Positions 6,054 through 13,902 of a stretch of 15,844 bases of DNA are shown piece after piece; position 1 is the stretch's first letter; every line of letters begins with the position of its first letter. Source of the DNA: Streptococcus parasanguinis (lineage in GTDB: Bacteria; Bacillota; Bacilli; Lactobacillales; Streptococcaceae); NCBI GenBank assembly GCA_018365265.1, contig JAGZKI010000055.1, positions 1 through 15,844 of the forward strand. Direction: 5' to 3'. The position numbers and the translations under genes are program-made. The notes beneath the pieces were generated by a model. It was not told the origin of the DNA. It saw only the letters and a list, made by a program, of their open reading frames with translations, and ran no database searches.

Positions 6054-7877
6054 TTATTTTTCCGTAAACTCTCCGTCTACGACGTCATCACCTGCGTTGC
6101 CTGATGCTTGTGCGCCTTCTGCTCCTGCTTGTGCTTGTTGTGCTGCTGCAGCTTGTTCGTAGAGTTTAACAGCCAATGCTTGTGCTTTTTCGTTCAAGGC
6201 TTCAAGTTTCGCTTTCATTTCTTCAAGGTTACCTGATTCTTGAGCTTTCTTAAGATCATCAAGTCCTGCTTGAGCTGCGTCACGTTCTGCATCGAAGCCT
6301 TTACCTTCAGTTTCTTTGATGGTCTTTTCAGTCGCAAAGATAGCTTGGTCTACTTCGTTACGAAGGTCAACTTCTTCTTTACGTTTCTTATCTGCTTCAG
6401 CGTTTGCTTCTGCGTCTTTCATCATGCGATCGATTTCTTCATCTGTCAAACCTGAGTTTGATTGGATAACAATGGTTTGTTCTTTTTGAGTTCCAAGGTC
6501 TTTCGCTTTAACAGATACGATACCGTTCTTGTCGATGTCAAATGTAACTTCGATTTGTGGGATACCACGAGGTGCAGCTGGGATGTCAGTCAATTGGAAG
6601 CGTCCAAGAGTCTTGTTATCTGCTGCCATTGGGCGTTCCCCTTGAAGAACGTGGATATCAACGGCTGGTTGGTTGTCTGCTGCAGTTGAGAAGACTTGTG
6701 ATTTAGATGTTGGAATCGTAGTGTTGCGGTCGATAAGTTTTGTGAAGACACCACCCATTGTTTCGATACCAAGTGACAATGGCGTTACGTCAAGAAGGAC
6801 AACGTCTTTCACGTCACCAGTGATCACACCACCTTGGATCGCAGCACCCATAGCCACTACTTCGTCAGGGTTCACTGATTTGTTTGGTTCTTTACCAGTT
6901 TCAGCTTTAACAGCTTCTACAACGGCAGGGATACGAGTTGAACCACCTACAAGGATGACTTCGTCGATATCTGACAAGCTCAAACCTGCATCTGAAAGGG
7001 CTTGGCGAACTGGAGTTTTCGTACGTTCTACAAGGTCACGAGTCAAATCGTCGAATTTCGCACGAGTCAAGGTCATTTCCAAGTGAAGAGGTCCAGCAGC
7101 GCCTGCAGTGATGAATGGCAAGCTGATTTGTGTTGAAGTCACACCAGAAAGGTCTTTCTTCGCTTTTTCAGCTGCGTCTTTCAAACGTTGAAGCGCCATC
7201 TTGTCTGTTGACAAGTCGATACCATTTTCTTTCTTGAATTCTTCAACCATGTGGTCGATGATTTTTTGGTCAAAGTCGTCACCACCGAGTTTATTATCCC
7301 CTGCAGTTGCCAATACATCAAAGACACCATCACCCAATTCAAGGATAGATACGTCGAATGTACCACCACCAAGGTCGAATACCAAGATTTTTTCTTCTTT
7401 GTCAGTCTTATCCAAACCATAAGCAAGGGCTGCTGCTGTTGGTTCGTTGACGATACGTTCTACTTCAAGACCAGCGATTTTACCAGCATCTTTAGTTGCT
7501 TGACGTTGTGCATCGTTGAAGTAAGCTGGAACTGTGATAACAGCTTTCGTTACTTTTTCACCAAGATAATCTTCAGCGTAACCTTTCAAGTATTGAAGGA
7601 TCATCGCTGAGATTTCTTGTGGTGTGTATTCTTTGCCGTTAGCAGAAACTTTTTCAGAAGTCCCCATCTTAGATTTGATAGAGATGACTGTATCTGGATT
7701 TGTGACTGCTTGACGTTTTGCAGCGTCACCAACGATGATTTCACCGTTTTTGAATGACACAACAGATGGAGTCGTGCGGTTTCCTTCTGGGTTTGCGATG
7801 ATTTTTGATTCAGTTCCTTCAAGAACTGCCACTGCTGAGTTTGTTGTACCTAAGTCAATACCAATAATTTTAGACAT
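6054..7877 (-). CDS. dnaK: Molecular chaperone DnaK (Hsp70)
   Basis: DnaK is the ATP-driven Hsp70 chaperone that works with DnaJ and GrpE. At 607 residues it has the usual Firmicute length, shorter than the E. coli protein. The ATPase domain shows the phosphate-1 motif GIDLGTTNSAVAVLEG (residues 5-20), the phosphate-2 motif VFDLGGGTFDVSILELG and the adenosine motif ILVGGSTRIPAV. The linker and substrate-binding domain begin near VVLLDVTPLSLGIETMGG. The tail is Ala/Gln-rich and ends in the typical DDVVDGEFTEK. AAGGAG lies 8 bases before the ATG. A structured 260-base spacer separates it from grpE. No CIRCE is seen directly upstream, so control probably comes from the hrcA promoter, perhaps modulated by that spacer. 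Confidence 0.98.
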   Translation of the reverse strand: MSKIIGIDLGTTNSAVAVLEGTESKIIANPEGNRTTPSVVSFKNGEIIVGDAAKRQAVTNPDTVISIKSKMGTSEKVSANGKEYTPQEISAMILQYLKGYAEDYLGEKVTKAVITVPAYFNDAQRQATKDAGKIAGLEVERIVNEPTAAALAYGLDKTDKEEKILVFDLGGGTFDVSILELGDGVFDVLATAGDNKLGGDDFDQKIIDHMVEEFKKENGIDLSTDKMALQRLKDAAEKAKKDLSGVTSTQISLPFITAGAAGPLHLEMTLTRAKFDDLTRDLVERTKTPVRQALSDAGLSLSDIDEVILVGGSTRIPAVVEAVKAETGKEPNKSVNPDEVVAMGAAIQGGVITGDVKDVVLLDVTPLSLGIETMGGVFTKLIDRNTTIPTSKSQVFSTAADNQPAVDIHVLQGERPMAADNKTLGRFQLTDIPAAPRGIPQIEVTFDIDKNGIVSVKAKDLGTQKEQTIVIQSNSGLTDEEIDRMMKDAEANAEADKKRKEEVDLRNEVDQAIFATEKTIKETEGKGFDAERDAAQAGLDDLKKAQESGNLEEMKAKLEALNEKAQALAVKLYEQAAAAQQAQAGAEGAQASGNAGDDVVDGEFTEK

Positions 7878-7933
7878 ATGTTTTTCTCCTTGTTGATTTT
7901 TTCTTCTTTTTTTCTTTTTGATACTCTTCTTAA

Positions 7934-8076
7934 GTGGCGACGCCGTCAGAGCTTGACTTCGTCAATCTCTTTGACTAAACTTTGAGCCTAAGGTCTCAAA
8001 GTTTGCGAAGATAGCGCCACGGCGAAGAGCATCGCCTTTGGTTCGCTTCGCTTCTTACTATTGGTGAAGCTGAACC
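7934..8076 (-). repeat. Multi-hairpin, BOX-like block between grpE and dnaK
   Basis: An outer stem GTGGCG/CGCCAC (7934-7939/8015-8020) encloses two hairpins: GAGcTTGA-CTTCG-TCAAtCTC (7949-7969) and AAACTTTGAG-(8)-CTCAAAGTTT (7977-8004). Together they would form a three-way junction. A third hairpin, GGCGA-(6)-TCGCC (8021-8036), abuts it, and a fourth pairs GGTTC-GCTTC with GAAGC-GAACC (8040-8049/8066-8076). The TTGACTTCGTCAA core and a nearby ATACTCTTC edge (7921-7929) recall pneumococcal BOX modules, but this is from memory and not an alignment. Transcripts running from grpE into dnaK would carry all of it. Confidence 0.65.
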
Positions 8077-8138
8077 ATTGTTTATTTTTCTTCCATAGTT
8101 TAGTGTCGTTTCGGACAAGGTTTTTCAAGCTATCTAGC

Positions 8139-8663
8139 CTAGTTATACACCACTACCATTGCTGGGCGTAGGATGCGGTCATGGAGTTTGTAGCCTTTTT
8201 GGAAGACTTGTGCGATGGTGTCTGCTGGATGCTCGTCATCTGCAGGTAAGGTTTGGATGGCCATGTGGTAGTTATGGTCAAAGGCTCCATCTGCTGGAAT
8301 TTCTTCAATCCCTTCTTCTTTCAGGGCGTGAATCAAGCTTTCTTGGACCATTTCCAAGCCCTTCTTCACATCATCTGTCAAGCCTTCAACGGCAAGGGCA
8401 CGTTCGAGGTTGTCAAGTGATGGTAAGATCGCTTTTGCCAAATCTTGGCTACGGTATTTTTGTAATTGTTGACGTTCTTCATTGGCACGGCGTTGAATGT
8501 TTTGCATTTCTGCATGAGCACGAAGGTATTTGTTTTCAAATTCCTCGGCACGCGCTTGTGCTTCTTCTAATTCAGAAGGTTGGTTGCTTTCCTCTACAAC
8601 TTCTTCAGTTGTCTCGGCAACTTCCTCTTCTTTCGCGTCTTCTTTTTTGATATCTTCTGTCAA
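8139..8663 (-). CDS. grpE: Nucleotide exchange factor GrpE
   Basis: GrpE is the exchange factor that releases ADP from DnaK. The protein is 174 residues from the TTG start chosen here. The N-terminus is very acidic, followed by the long coiled-coil dimer helix (ENKYLRAHAEMQNIQRRANEERQ) and the C-terminal beta domain with the family signature GYKLHDRILRPAMVVV. AAGGGGT (8671-8677) lies about 8 bases before the TTG at 8661-8663, giving MTEDIKKEDAKEE, which resembles remembered pneumococcal GrpE. An in-frame ATG six codons upstream (8681) has no ribosome-binding site and would put AAGGGG inside the gene. It follows hrcA by 24 bases in the same operon. Confidence 0.95.
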   Translation of the reverse strand: MTEDIKKEDAKEEEVAETTEEVVEESNQPSELEEAQARAEEFENKYLRAHAEMQNIQRRANEERQQLQKYRSQDLAKAILPSLDNLERALAVEGLTDDVKKGLEMVQESLIHALKEEGIEEIPADGAFDHNYHMAIQTLPADDEHPADTIAQVFQKGYKLHDRILRPAMVVVYN

Positions 8664-8687
8664 GGCATACACCCCTTTCATTTTGTC

Positions 8688-9722
8688 TTAATTTACTTCA
8701 TAATGGTTGCTGTTGAGGTAACGGTAGTAATCCGTTAACTTCATGACCAGCACTCGGCCGATGACATTGACCAGGCTAATCACACGCCTGTAATCCATCT
8801 CTACGGGACCGATCACATGCATGAGGGCCATCCCACGATAAGGCACTAGGAACTTGTGACTAATCACCGTCACATTTTTCAAAGCCTTCTCTTGGGATTC
8901 TGCAACCAGGATCTGGGTCATTTGGTCTTCTGGCATTCCCCCTCGTAACTCCAAGGCTACGTGTTGGGGATTATCTAAAAACTGATAGGTCTGAAGATCG
9001 GCATAACTCAAGGATGAAACCTTTCCTTCTACAAAGACCAGTTCTTGAAACAGTTGCGAGAAGACATAATCAAACAGATCCAAGACATTGTCTGTCGTCT
9101 TAAAATAGCGCTGTACTATCTGTGGAATCTCTGTCCGCAAGCGGTAGTGGATATCCAAGACTGTATTTCCAATGAAACGTTCTTGAACCAGCTGATGGAA
9201 AATTTCCAAATCACTGGTTAAGAAATTCTTTGGAATGGCAAATTGTACAGTGACAGGCTTTGATTCATCCAAGGTCAGAACCGCTAAAGCATCGTGGTTG
9301 GATAAGGGAACAATCTCAAAACCAGTCAAGCGCTGCCGCGTCGGCTCAACATCCTGAATGACTGCGGTGTAGCCCGTCATCTGGGCCAATAACTTAGCCG
9401 TAGCATCCAAGATATCGTCTAACTTAAAGGCTTCGAAATCGAAGGCTTTTACCACCTGGTAGACATCTTGCTCATCAATCAACTCTAGATCCAGCGAGTT
9501 CTGAACAAAATATTGAAAACCAGCCCGGCTGGGCATTCGACCACTCGAAGTGTGGGCTTTTTCTAGTAAACCTTGCTTTTCGAGGGCAGCCATATCATTT
9601 CGGATAGTAGCACTACTAGATTGAATGACATCTTGCAGTGCTTTTGAACCGACTGGTTCGCGGGTCTTGGTAAAGATATCGACGACAAGATTTAGAATCT
9701 CATTTTGACGTTCTGTAACCAT
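8688..9722 (-). CDS. hrcA: Heat-inducible transcription repressor HrcA
   Basis: HrcA represses class I heat-shock genes by binding CIRCE and is kept active by chaperones. At 344 residues it has normal length. The N-terminal winged helix (about 1-75: MVTERQNEILNLVVDIF, then SSSATIRNDMAALEKQGLL) is followed by the larger GAF-like and dimerisation region. AGAGGTGAGG precedes the ATG by a few bases. It is the first gene of the hrcA-grpE-dnaK cluster. Its promoter lies between two CIRCE sites, consistent with autorepression. Confidence 0.97.
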   Translation of the reverse strand: MVTERQNEILNLVVDIFTKTREPVGSKALQDVIQSSSATIRNDMAALEKQGLLEKAHTSSGRMPSRAGFQYFVQNSLDLELIDEQDVYQVVKAFDFEAFKLDDILDATAKLLAQMTGYTAVIQDVEPTRQRLTGFEIVPLSNHDALAVLTLDESKPVTVQFAIPKNFLTSDLEIFHQLVQERFIGNTVLDIHYRLRTEIPQIVQRYFKTTDNVLDLFDYVFSQLFQELVFVEGKVSSLSYADLQTYQFLDNPQHVALELRGGMPEDQMTQILVAESQEKALKNVTVISHKFLVPYRGMALMHVIGPVEMDYRRVISLVNVIGRVLVMKLTDYYRYLNSNHYEVN

Positions 9723-9743
9723 GACCTCACCTCTCTTTCGTAT

Positions 9744-9770
9744 TTAGCACTCTAAACACTCAAGTGCTAA
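9744..9770. promoter_or_regulatory. CIRCE operator, promoter-proximal (one mismatch)
   Basis: TTAGCACTC-N9-AAGTGCTAA matches the HrcA operator TTAGCACTC-N9-GAGTGCTAA except for one base in the right arm. It starts about 5 bases after the expected transcription start and lies 22 bases before the hrcA start codon. Confidence 0.93.
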
Positions 9771-9781
9771 ACCATGATTCT

Positions 9782-9809
9782 ATTATACACCCTCTCAAAA
9801 GAAAGTCAA
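9782..9809 (-). promoter_or_regulatory. Sigma-A promoter of the hrcA operon
   Basis: On the minus strand, TTGACT (9804-9809), a 16-base spacer and a perfect TATAAT (9782-9787) form a strong housekeeping promoter. It is bracketed by the two CIRCE sites, which explains heat-shock control without a special sigma factor. Confidence 0.9.
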
Positions 9810-9826
9810 GAAAAAAATCCAAAAAA

Positions 9827-9853
9827 TTAGCACTCTTTTCCCAAGAGTGCTAA
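9827..9853. promoter_or_regulatory. CIRCE operator, upstream (perfect)
   Basis: This is a perfect TTAGCACTC-N9-GAGTGCTAA. It lies 17 bases upstream of the hrcA -35 box and 37 bases past the end of the carboxypeptidase gene. Confidence 0.97.
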
Positions 9854-9890
9854 AAATCATTCTGAAGACCTAGAAAAAGAGAATCTCCCC

Positions 9891-10664
9891 CTATTTTCCA
9901 GCCTTTTTCAATAGTTGAATATATTCTTCCAATACTAGCTGATGTTTGGCCATATACTGGGCATTTTCTACGCCAACATAACGGAAATGCCAATTCTCAA
10001 AATTCACACCTGTGATGTTGCTCTTCCCATCTGGGTAACGAAGGACAAAGCCATATTGCGGTGCGATGGCAGCCAGCTGCAAGCCCAACTCATCACTTTG
10101 ACCAGCTTCGACACTCATATCGATCGCAAGCCCCGTCTGGTGTTCACTAGCACCAGGGACCTGTACCTGGGTCTGTACCTGCTTTTCAGCTTCTTCGTGC
10201 GAAAGACCACCGGCCTCTAATTGCGCAACACGCTCATTATAGAGCTCTGTTTGTTCCGCCACGCTTCGATAACCCGATATCAAGGTTTCTTCTGGGGCAA
10301 TTTTTCGAGCCGCCTCTAGAAATTGACGAGTTGGCTCTACAATCCGACTATCCACTTTGATAGCATCCACATCTGTCAATTGAGGATTCAGTTCAGACTT
10401 CACATTGTCACGATTGACCAAGATCAACTGCCAGTCTTTTGTCGAAACGGCTGGTAAATCTGATTTTTCTTTCTTTTTCTTAGAAGAAGAGGGAGTCGTT
10501 ACAGCTGTTTTTTTGGCCTTCCAAAACTGAAGCCCTGAAAACAAGCTTGGCTTCGCTAAGTAAACACCAATTCCTGATCCAAGGACCACAAGAAGAAAGA
10601 AACTCAATAGGTAGGGCCACATTTTCTTACGTTTTTTTCTTGCGCGTCTATACTTATTTGTCAT
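9891..10664 (-). CDS. ldcB: Membrane-anchored LdcB/VanY-type peptidoglycan carboxypeptidase
   Basis: This is a zinc peptidase of the VanY/LdcB (peptidase M15B) family that trims stem peptides of peptidoglycan outside the membrane. A basic N-terminus (KYRRARKKRKK) and one hydrophobic helix (about residues 16-36) indicate an N-terminal membrane anchor. A Lys/Ser-rich linker leads to the catalytic domain with GYRSVAEQTELYNERV, the zinc motif SEHQTGLAIDM (SxHxxGxAxD) and NWHFRYVG, which supplies the last His. The close relative remembered from pneumococcus is the L,D-carboxypeptidase LdcB (DacB); D,D-activity cannot be excluded from sequence. The second ATG (10662-10664) is chosen because AGAGG (10671-10675) sits 6 bases upstream; the ATG at 10668 directly abuts that site. 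It overlaps the end of the preceding phosphatase gene by 11 bases, so the two are probably translationally coupled. Confidence 0.85.
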   Translation of the reverse strand: MTNKYRRARKKRKKMWPYLLSFFLLVVLGSGIGVYLAKPSLFSGLQFWKAKKTAVTTPSSSKKKKEKSDLPAVSTKDWQLILVNRDNVKSELNPQLTDVDAIKVDSRIVEPTRQFLEAARKIAPEETLISGYRSVAEQTELYNERVAQLEAGGLSHEEAEKQVQTQVQVPGASEHQTGLAIDMSVEAGQSDELGLQLAAIAPQYGFVLRYPDGKSNITGVNFENWHFRYVGVENAQYMAKHQLVLEEYIQLLKKAGK

Positions 10665-11355
10665 GGCCATCCTCTAAGAGTTTTGCTCCAACCTTACGAT
10701 AGGACATATCCCCAATCTTTTCAATATGAAAGGCGCCATCCTCATAGGCCAAAACCGTTACACTTCCGTTGTCCAAGACCAATTCTTCGACAGCTTTCGG
10801 ATCGATGAGATAAATCAAGGTCGTAATGGTCATGCCGTGGCTGACCACAATAGCATTGCCACCGCCAGCTGCTTCTACCTCTTTTGCAATAGCTTCAAAT
10901 CCTTCTAAGATTCGGCCACTCAAGGCGCTCCAGGATTCAGCCCAACCCGTGGTATCCACTTCAACGATCCCTTCTGCCAACTCCATTAAACTCAACCGAT
11001 GGAAATCATCGACCTTAAAGACACGGGGTAAAACCCCCATAAAGAGCTCGCCATCATAGGCACCGTCGAAGCTACCAAAACACCACTCACGAATGCGTTT
11101 ATCATAGTGATAAGGAATCTGACCTGTCAAACCAAGCTCTTGAAGAACAATTCCCATGGTTTGAATGGTGCGTCCAGAATCACTCGAAACAGCCTCTTCA
11201 AAAGAAAGACCAGCTTCCTTGAGACCAAGACCGAGTTCTCGAATCCCACGCTCTCCTGCTTCTGTCAGCGGAGTGTCTGACCAGCCCTGTGCTCGCCCAA
11301 TGGTATTAAACATGGTTTTTCCATGACGAGCAATGTATAATCTGGTTTTTGTCAT
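10654..11355 (-). CDS. Histidine phosphatase (phosphoglycerate-mutase-like), paralogue A
   Basis: This 233-residue cytosolic protein belongs to the histidine phosphatase superfamily. The catalytic signature is ARHGKT with H11. R62 in SSDSGRTIQTM, the acidic E90 in RIREWCFGSFDG and the second His H173 in VVSHGMT complete the active site. The substrate is unknown; despite the family name, a glycolytic mutase role is not implied. It closely resembles the gene just upstream (11479-12168), a tandem duplicate. GGAGG lies 7 bases before the ATG. An extended -10 promoter precedes it, and its end overlaps the carboxypeptidase gene. Confidence 0.92.
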   Translation of the reverse strand: MTKTRLYIARHGKTMFNTIGRAQGWSDTPLTEAGERGIRELGLGLKEAGLSFEEAVSSDSGRTIQTMGIVLQELGLTGQIPYHYDKRIREWCFGSFDGAYDGELFMGVLPRVFKVDDFHRLSLMELAEGIVEVDTTGWAESWSALSGRILEGFEAIAKEVEAAGGGNAIVVSHGMTITTLIYLIDPKAVEELVLDNGSVTVLAYEDGAFHIEKIGDMSYRKVGAKLLEDGHDK

Positions 11356-11382
11356 TGTATTACCTCCGTATGTATCTCTTTC

Positions 11383-11391
11383 ATTATATCA
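11383..11391 (-). promoter_or_regulatory. Extended -10 promoter of phosphatase A
   Basis: On the minus strand this reads TGATATAAT, an extended -10 (TGnTATAAT). No good -35 box is present at 17 bases, which such promoters often lack. It gives a leader of about 20 bases to the start codon of phosphatase A. Confidence 0.7.
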
Positions 11392-11429
11392 TTTTTTGTA
11401 AAAAGAAAGTAGGAAAGCTCTTACAAGTT

Positions 11430-11470
11430 TTGAGAGAAAGAAAAGGCTATGACCAAAAGGTCAGCCTTTT
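11430..11470 (-). terminator. Intrinsic terminator after phosphatase B
   Basis: AAAAGGCT (11441-11448) pairs with AGCCTTTT (11463-11470), with inner GACC-AAAA-GGTC. On the minus strand the stem is followed by TTTTCTTTCTCTC. It separates the two phosphatase genes, so paralogue A depends on its own promoter. Confidence 0.8.
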
Positions 11471-11478
11471 ACGACGGA

Positions 11479-12168
11479 CTAGGATTCTTGCAAGCTTTCA
11501 CCGACTTCACGGTAACTGCTATCTCCAAACACCTTAACCGTCAATGCGCCATCTTCATATTCTACAAGGGTAACACTACCATTTGAAAGAGGCAGATTGA
11601 GATTTGGTTTTCCTTCAATTAGGCAGACCAAGGTCTGAATGGTCCAACTATGGCTGACCACCAAGGCATTACCTCCTCCATTTTCTTCTACTTCTTTGGC
11701 AATAGCTTCAAAACCTTCTAAGATTCGGCCTTTCAAAACTTCCCAAGGTTCAGCCCAATTCGCTGTGTCCACTTGGCAGATGCCATTGGCCAAGTCTTCC
11801 AAGGTCAAGGTCTTATAATCTTCTACATCCAGCACGCGCGGCACGACACCGTGAAAGAGCTCACCACCGTAGGCTCCATCAAAGCTTCCGAAACACCACT
11901 CGCGAATCCGCTTGTCAAAGCGATAAGGAATTTTTTCTTTTAACCCCAATTGATCAAGTATAATCCCCATGGTCTGAATAGCACGACCTGAATCACTGGA
12001 ATAGGCTCGGGTAAAGTCCAAGCCAGACTCACGCAAGCCGATCCCTAGAGCCTCAATGCCTTTTTCTCCTTCTGCTGTCAAGGGTGTATCGGACCAGCCT
12101 TGAGCACGGCCAATGGTATTAAACATGGTTCTCCCATGACGAATCACAAATAATCTTGTTTTAGCCAT
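11479..12168 (-). CDS. Histidine phosphatase (phosphoglycerate-mutase-like), paralogue B
   Basis: This is a 229-residue histidine phosphatase, closely similar along its whole length to the neighbour at 10654-11355. Shared blocks include MFNTIGRAQGWSDTPLT, DKRIREWCFGSFDGAY and GRILEGFEAIAKEVE. The catalytic motif is IRHGRT (H11). The second active-site His lies in VVSHSWT instead of VVSHGMT. The substrate is unknown. AAGGAG precedes the ATG. The only promoter-like sequence upstream lies before a terminator hairpin (12187-12220). The gene is therefore either read through from the ACT/UPF0210 operon or controlled by that hairpin. The same gene order (ACT, UPF0210, phosphoglycerate-mutase-like) is remembered from pneumococcus. 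Confidence 0.92.
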   Translation of the reverse strand: MAKTRLFVIRHGRTMFNTIGRAQGWSDTPLTAEGEKGIEALGIGLRESGLDFTRAYSSDSGRAIQTMGIILDQLGLKEKIPYRFDKRIREWCFGSFDGAYGGELFHGVVPRVLDVEDYKTLTLEDLANGICQVDTANWAEPWEVLKGRILEGFEAIAKEVEENGGGNALVVSHSWTIQTLVCLIEGKPNLNLPLSNGSVTLVEYEDGALTVKVFGDSSYREVGESLQES

Positions 12169-12186
12169 CTTGTCTCCTTTTGCAAG

Positions 12187-12220
12187 AAAAAAGTCTGGAG
12201 TTTCATCATCACAGACTTTT
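12187..12220 (-). terminator. Terminator or attenuator between UPF0210 gene and phosphatase B
   Basis: On the minus strand, AAAAGTCTG-(14 bases)-CAGACTTTT continues into TTTTTTC. It lies after the UPF0210 stop codon and directly before the ribosome-binding site of phosphatase B. Confidence 0.75.
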
Positions 12221-12232
12221 CTATTTTCTACT

Positions 12233-12261
12233 ATTATACTAGATTTCTCTTAGTTTTTAAA
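12233..12261 (-). promoter_or_regulatory. Candidate promoter ahead of the phosphatase B hairpin
   Basis: On the minus strand, TTTAAA (12256-12261), 17 bases and TATAAT (12233-12238). The -35 box overlaps the end of the UPF0210 gene. Transcription would start near 12226 and enter the 12187-12220 hairpin almost at once. Confidence 0.45.
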
Positions 12262-13587
12262 GCTATGAACCGGAGCTGGAATTTGACCACCACGGGCAAT
12301 GAAATCAGCTGACGAAGCCTTGTTGACCTTCATTACCGGAGCAGACCCAAGAAGTCCTCCAAGCTCTAACATATCGCCTTCCTTGCCATAAGGAATGATG
12401 CGAACCGCTGTTGTCTTTTGGTTGATTACCCCGATAGCAGCTTCATCTGCGATCATGGCCGCAATGGTCGTAGCTGGAGTATCAGCTGGGATGGCAATCA
12501 TATCCAGACCGACGGAGCAGATAGCTGTCATGGCTTCCAATTTTTCCAGGTTGATATGACCCGATTGAACCGCTGCAATCATCCCTTCATCTTCTGAGAC
12601 CGGAATGAAGGCCCCTGACAACCCACCGACTTGGTTACAAGCCATGATGCCACCTTTTTTCACTTGGTCATTGAGCAGAGCTAGCGCTGCTGTAGTTCCA
12701 TGGGTTCCAACTACTTCAAGCCCCATGGCTTCAAGGACACGGGCAACCGAATCCCCAACAGCTGGTGTTGGTGCGAGAGACAAGTCCACAATTCCAAACT
12801 CCACACCGAGACGTTCACTAGCCATTTGACCCACTAATTGGCCGACACGTGTGATCTTGAAAGCTGTCTTCTTGACGGTTTCAGCCAATACATCAAAGCT
12901 AGCGCCTGGTACTTTTTCAATCGCCCGTTGGACGACACCAGGTCCTGAAACCCCAACGTTGATGACAACATCCGCTTCACCAACACCGTGGAAGGCACCC
13001 GCCATAAAAGGATTATCTTCTACCGCATTGGCAAAGACTACGAGCTTACCAGGCCCCATTGGATCCGCTTGGGAGGCTTCTTTAATGATGCGGCCCATGT
13101 CTCGGACTGCTGTCATATTGATCCCTGTCTTGGTCGATCCGATATTGACTGAAGAGCAGACAAAGTCCGTCTCTGCTAGGGCACGAGGAATGGAATTGAT
13201 GAGGATTTCATCCCCTTTTTGGTAGCCTTTTTGAACCAGGGCTGAGAAGCCACCGATAAAGTTAATTCCGATCTCTTTAGCCGCACGATCCAACGCCTTA
13301 GCAAAGGGCACATAGTCTGTCGCATTGGTTGCTGCCCCGATAATAGAAATCGGAGTGACCGAAACCCGCTTGTTGACAATAGGAATACCAAGTTCCGCCG
13401 CAATCTCATCCCCCACAGCTACCAAATCTTTGGCCTTTGTCACAATCTTATTGTAGACTTTTTCTGCTGCCTTTTCGATATCCGGATCAATACAATCTAG
13501 AAGCGAAATCCCCATGGTGATAGTCCGAACATCGAAGTTCTGCTCCTCAATCATGGCAATGGTTTCTGTTACCTGTTTAATGTCCAT
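12250..13587 (-). CDS. UPF0210 (DUF711, PFL-family) protein
   Basis: This 445-residue protein belongs to the UPF0210/DUF711 family, often labelled PFL family. It shows the characteristic start MDIKQVTETIAMIEEQNFDVRTITMGISLLDCIDPD, glycine-rich segments such as GIMACNQVGGLSGAFIPVSED, and the C-terminal SFKN. The reaction it catalyses is not established. It follows the ACT-domain gene by 18 bases with AGGGG 10 bases before the ATG, so the two form an operon. This pairing is widespread, and the pneumococcal homologues have had structures determined. The ACT partner suggests control by a small molecule, perhaps an amino acid; that is inference. Confidence 0.93.
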   Translation of the reverse strand: MDIKQVTETIAMIEEQNFDVRTITMGISLLDCIDPDIEKAAEKVYNKIVTKAKDLVAVGDEIAAELGIPIVNKRVSVTPISIIGAATNATDYVPFAKALDRAAKEIGINFIGGFSALVQKGYQKGDEILINSIPRALAETDFVCSSVNIGSTKTGINMTAVRDMGRIIKEASQADPMGPGKLVVFANAVEDNPFMAGAFHGVGEADVVINVGVSGPGVVQRAIEKVPGASFDVLAETVKKTAFKITRVGQLVGQMASERLGVEFGIVDLSLAPTPAVGDSVARVLEAMGLEVVGTHGTTAALALLNDQVKKGGIMACNQVGGLSGAFIPVSEDEGMIAAVQSGHINLEKLEAMTAICSVGLDMIAIPADTPATTIAAMIADEAAIGVINQKTTAVRIIPYGKEGDMLELGGLLGSAPVMKVNKASSADFIARGGQIPAPVHSFKN

Positions 13588-13605
13588 AAATTCTCAACCC
13601 CTATC

Positions 13606-13872
13606 TTACAAATTGTGCATGGCATCAAAAATTGCTGCACTCTGGATATTGATTTTTACATGAAGAGACTGACCGAATTCTTCCAACTCTGAACGGAGCT
13701 GTGTGAAATCTTTTTTCTCATCTGACGATACAACCGCCATCATGGTAAAGTATTCATCCAATACGGTTTGAGAGATATCATCGATATTGAGTCCTAATTC
13801 TGCCACTTTCGTTGCAACACCCGCTACGATTCCTTTTTGGTCTTTACCAACGACTGTAATAATTGCTTTCAT
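13606..13872 (-). CDS. ACT-domain protein (UPF0237)
   Basis: This 88-residue protein consists of a single ACT domain. It begins MKAIITVVGKDQKGIVAGVATKVAELGLNIDDISQ, with the typical Gly-rich loop (GKDQKGIVAGV) where ACT domains bind amino-acid-like ligands. No catalytic domain is attached. It is the first gene of a two-gene unit with the UPF0210 gene. GGAG lies 7 bases before the ATG. A regulatory or ligand-sensing role is inferred from the domain. Confidence 0.95.
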   Translation of the reverse strand: MKAIITVVGKDQKGIVAGVATKVAELGLNIDDISQTVLDEYFTMMAVVSSDEKKDFTQLRSELEEFGQSLHVKINIQSAAIFDAMHNL

Positions 13873-13902
13873 TTCACTGCTCCATTCTATCTATTTGCTT
13901 CC

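Noticed and set aside
8159..8650. Plus-strand 163-codon ORF opposite grpE
   Set aside because: It is antisense to a confident gene and its Leu-rich composition comes from the acidic grpE codons.
9854..9890. Terminator after the carboxypeptidase gene
   Set aside because: Only a 4-bp stem (GAGA/TCTC) precedes the T-run; too weak to call, although the CIRCE stem nearby might help.
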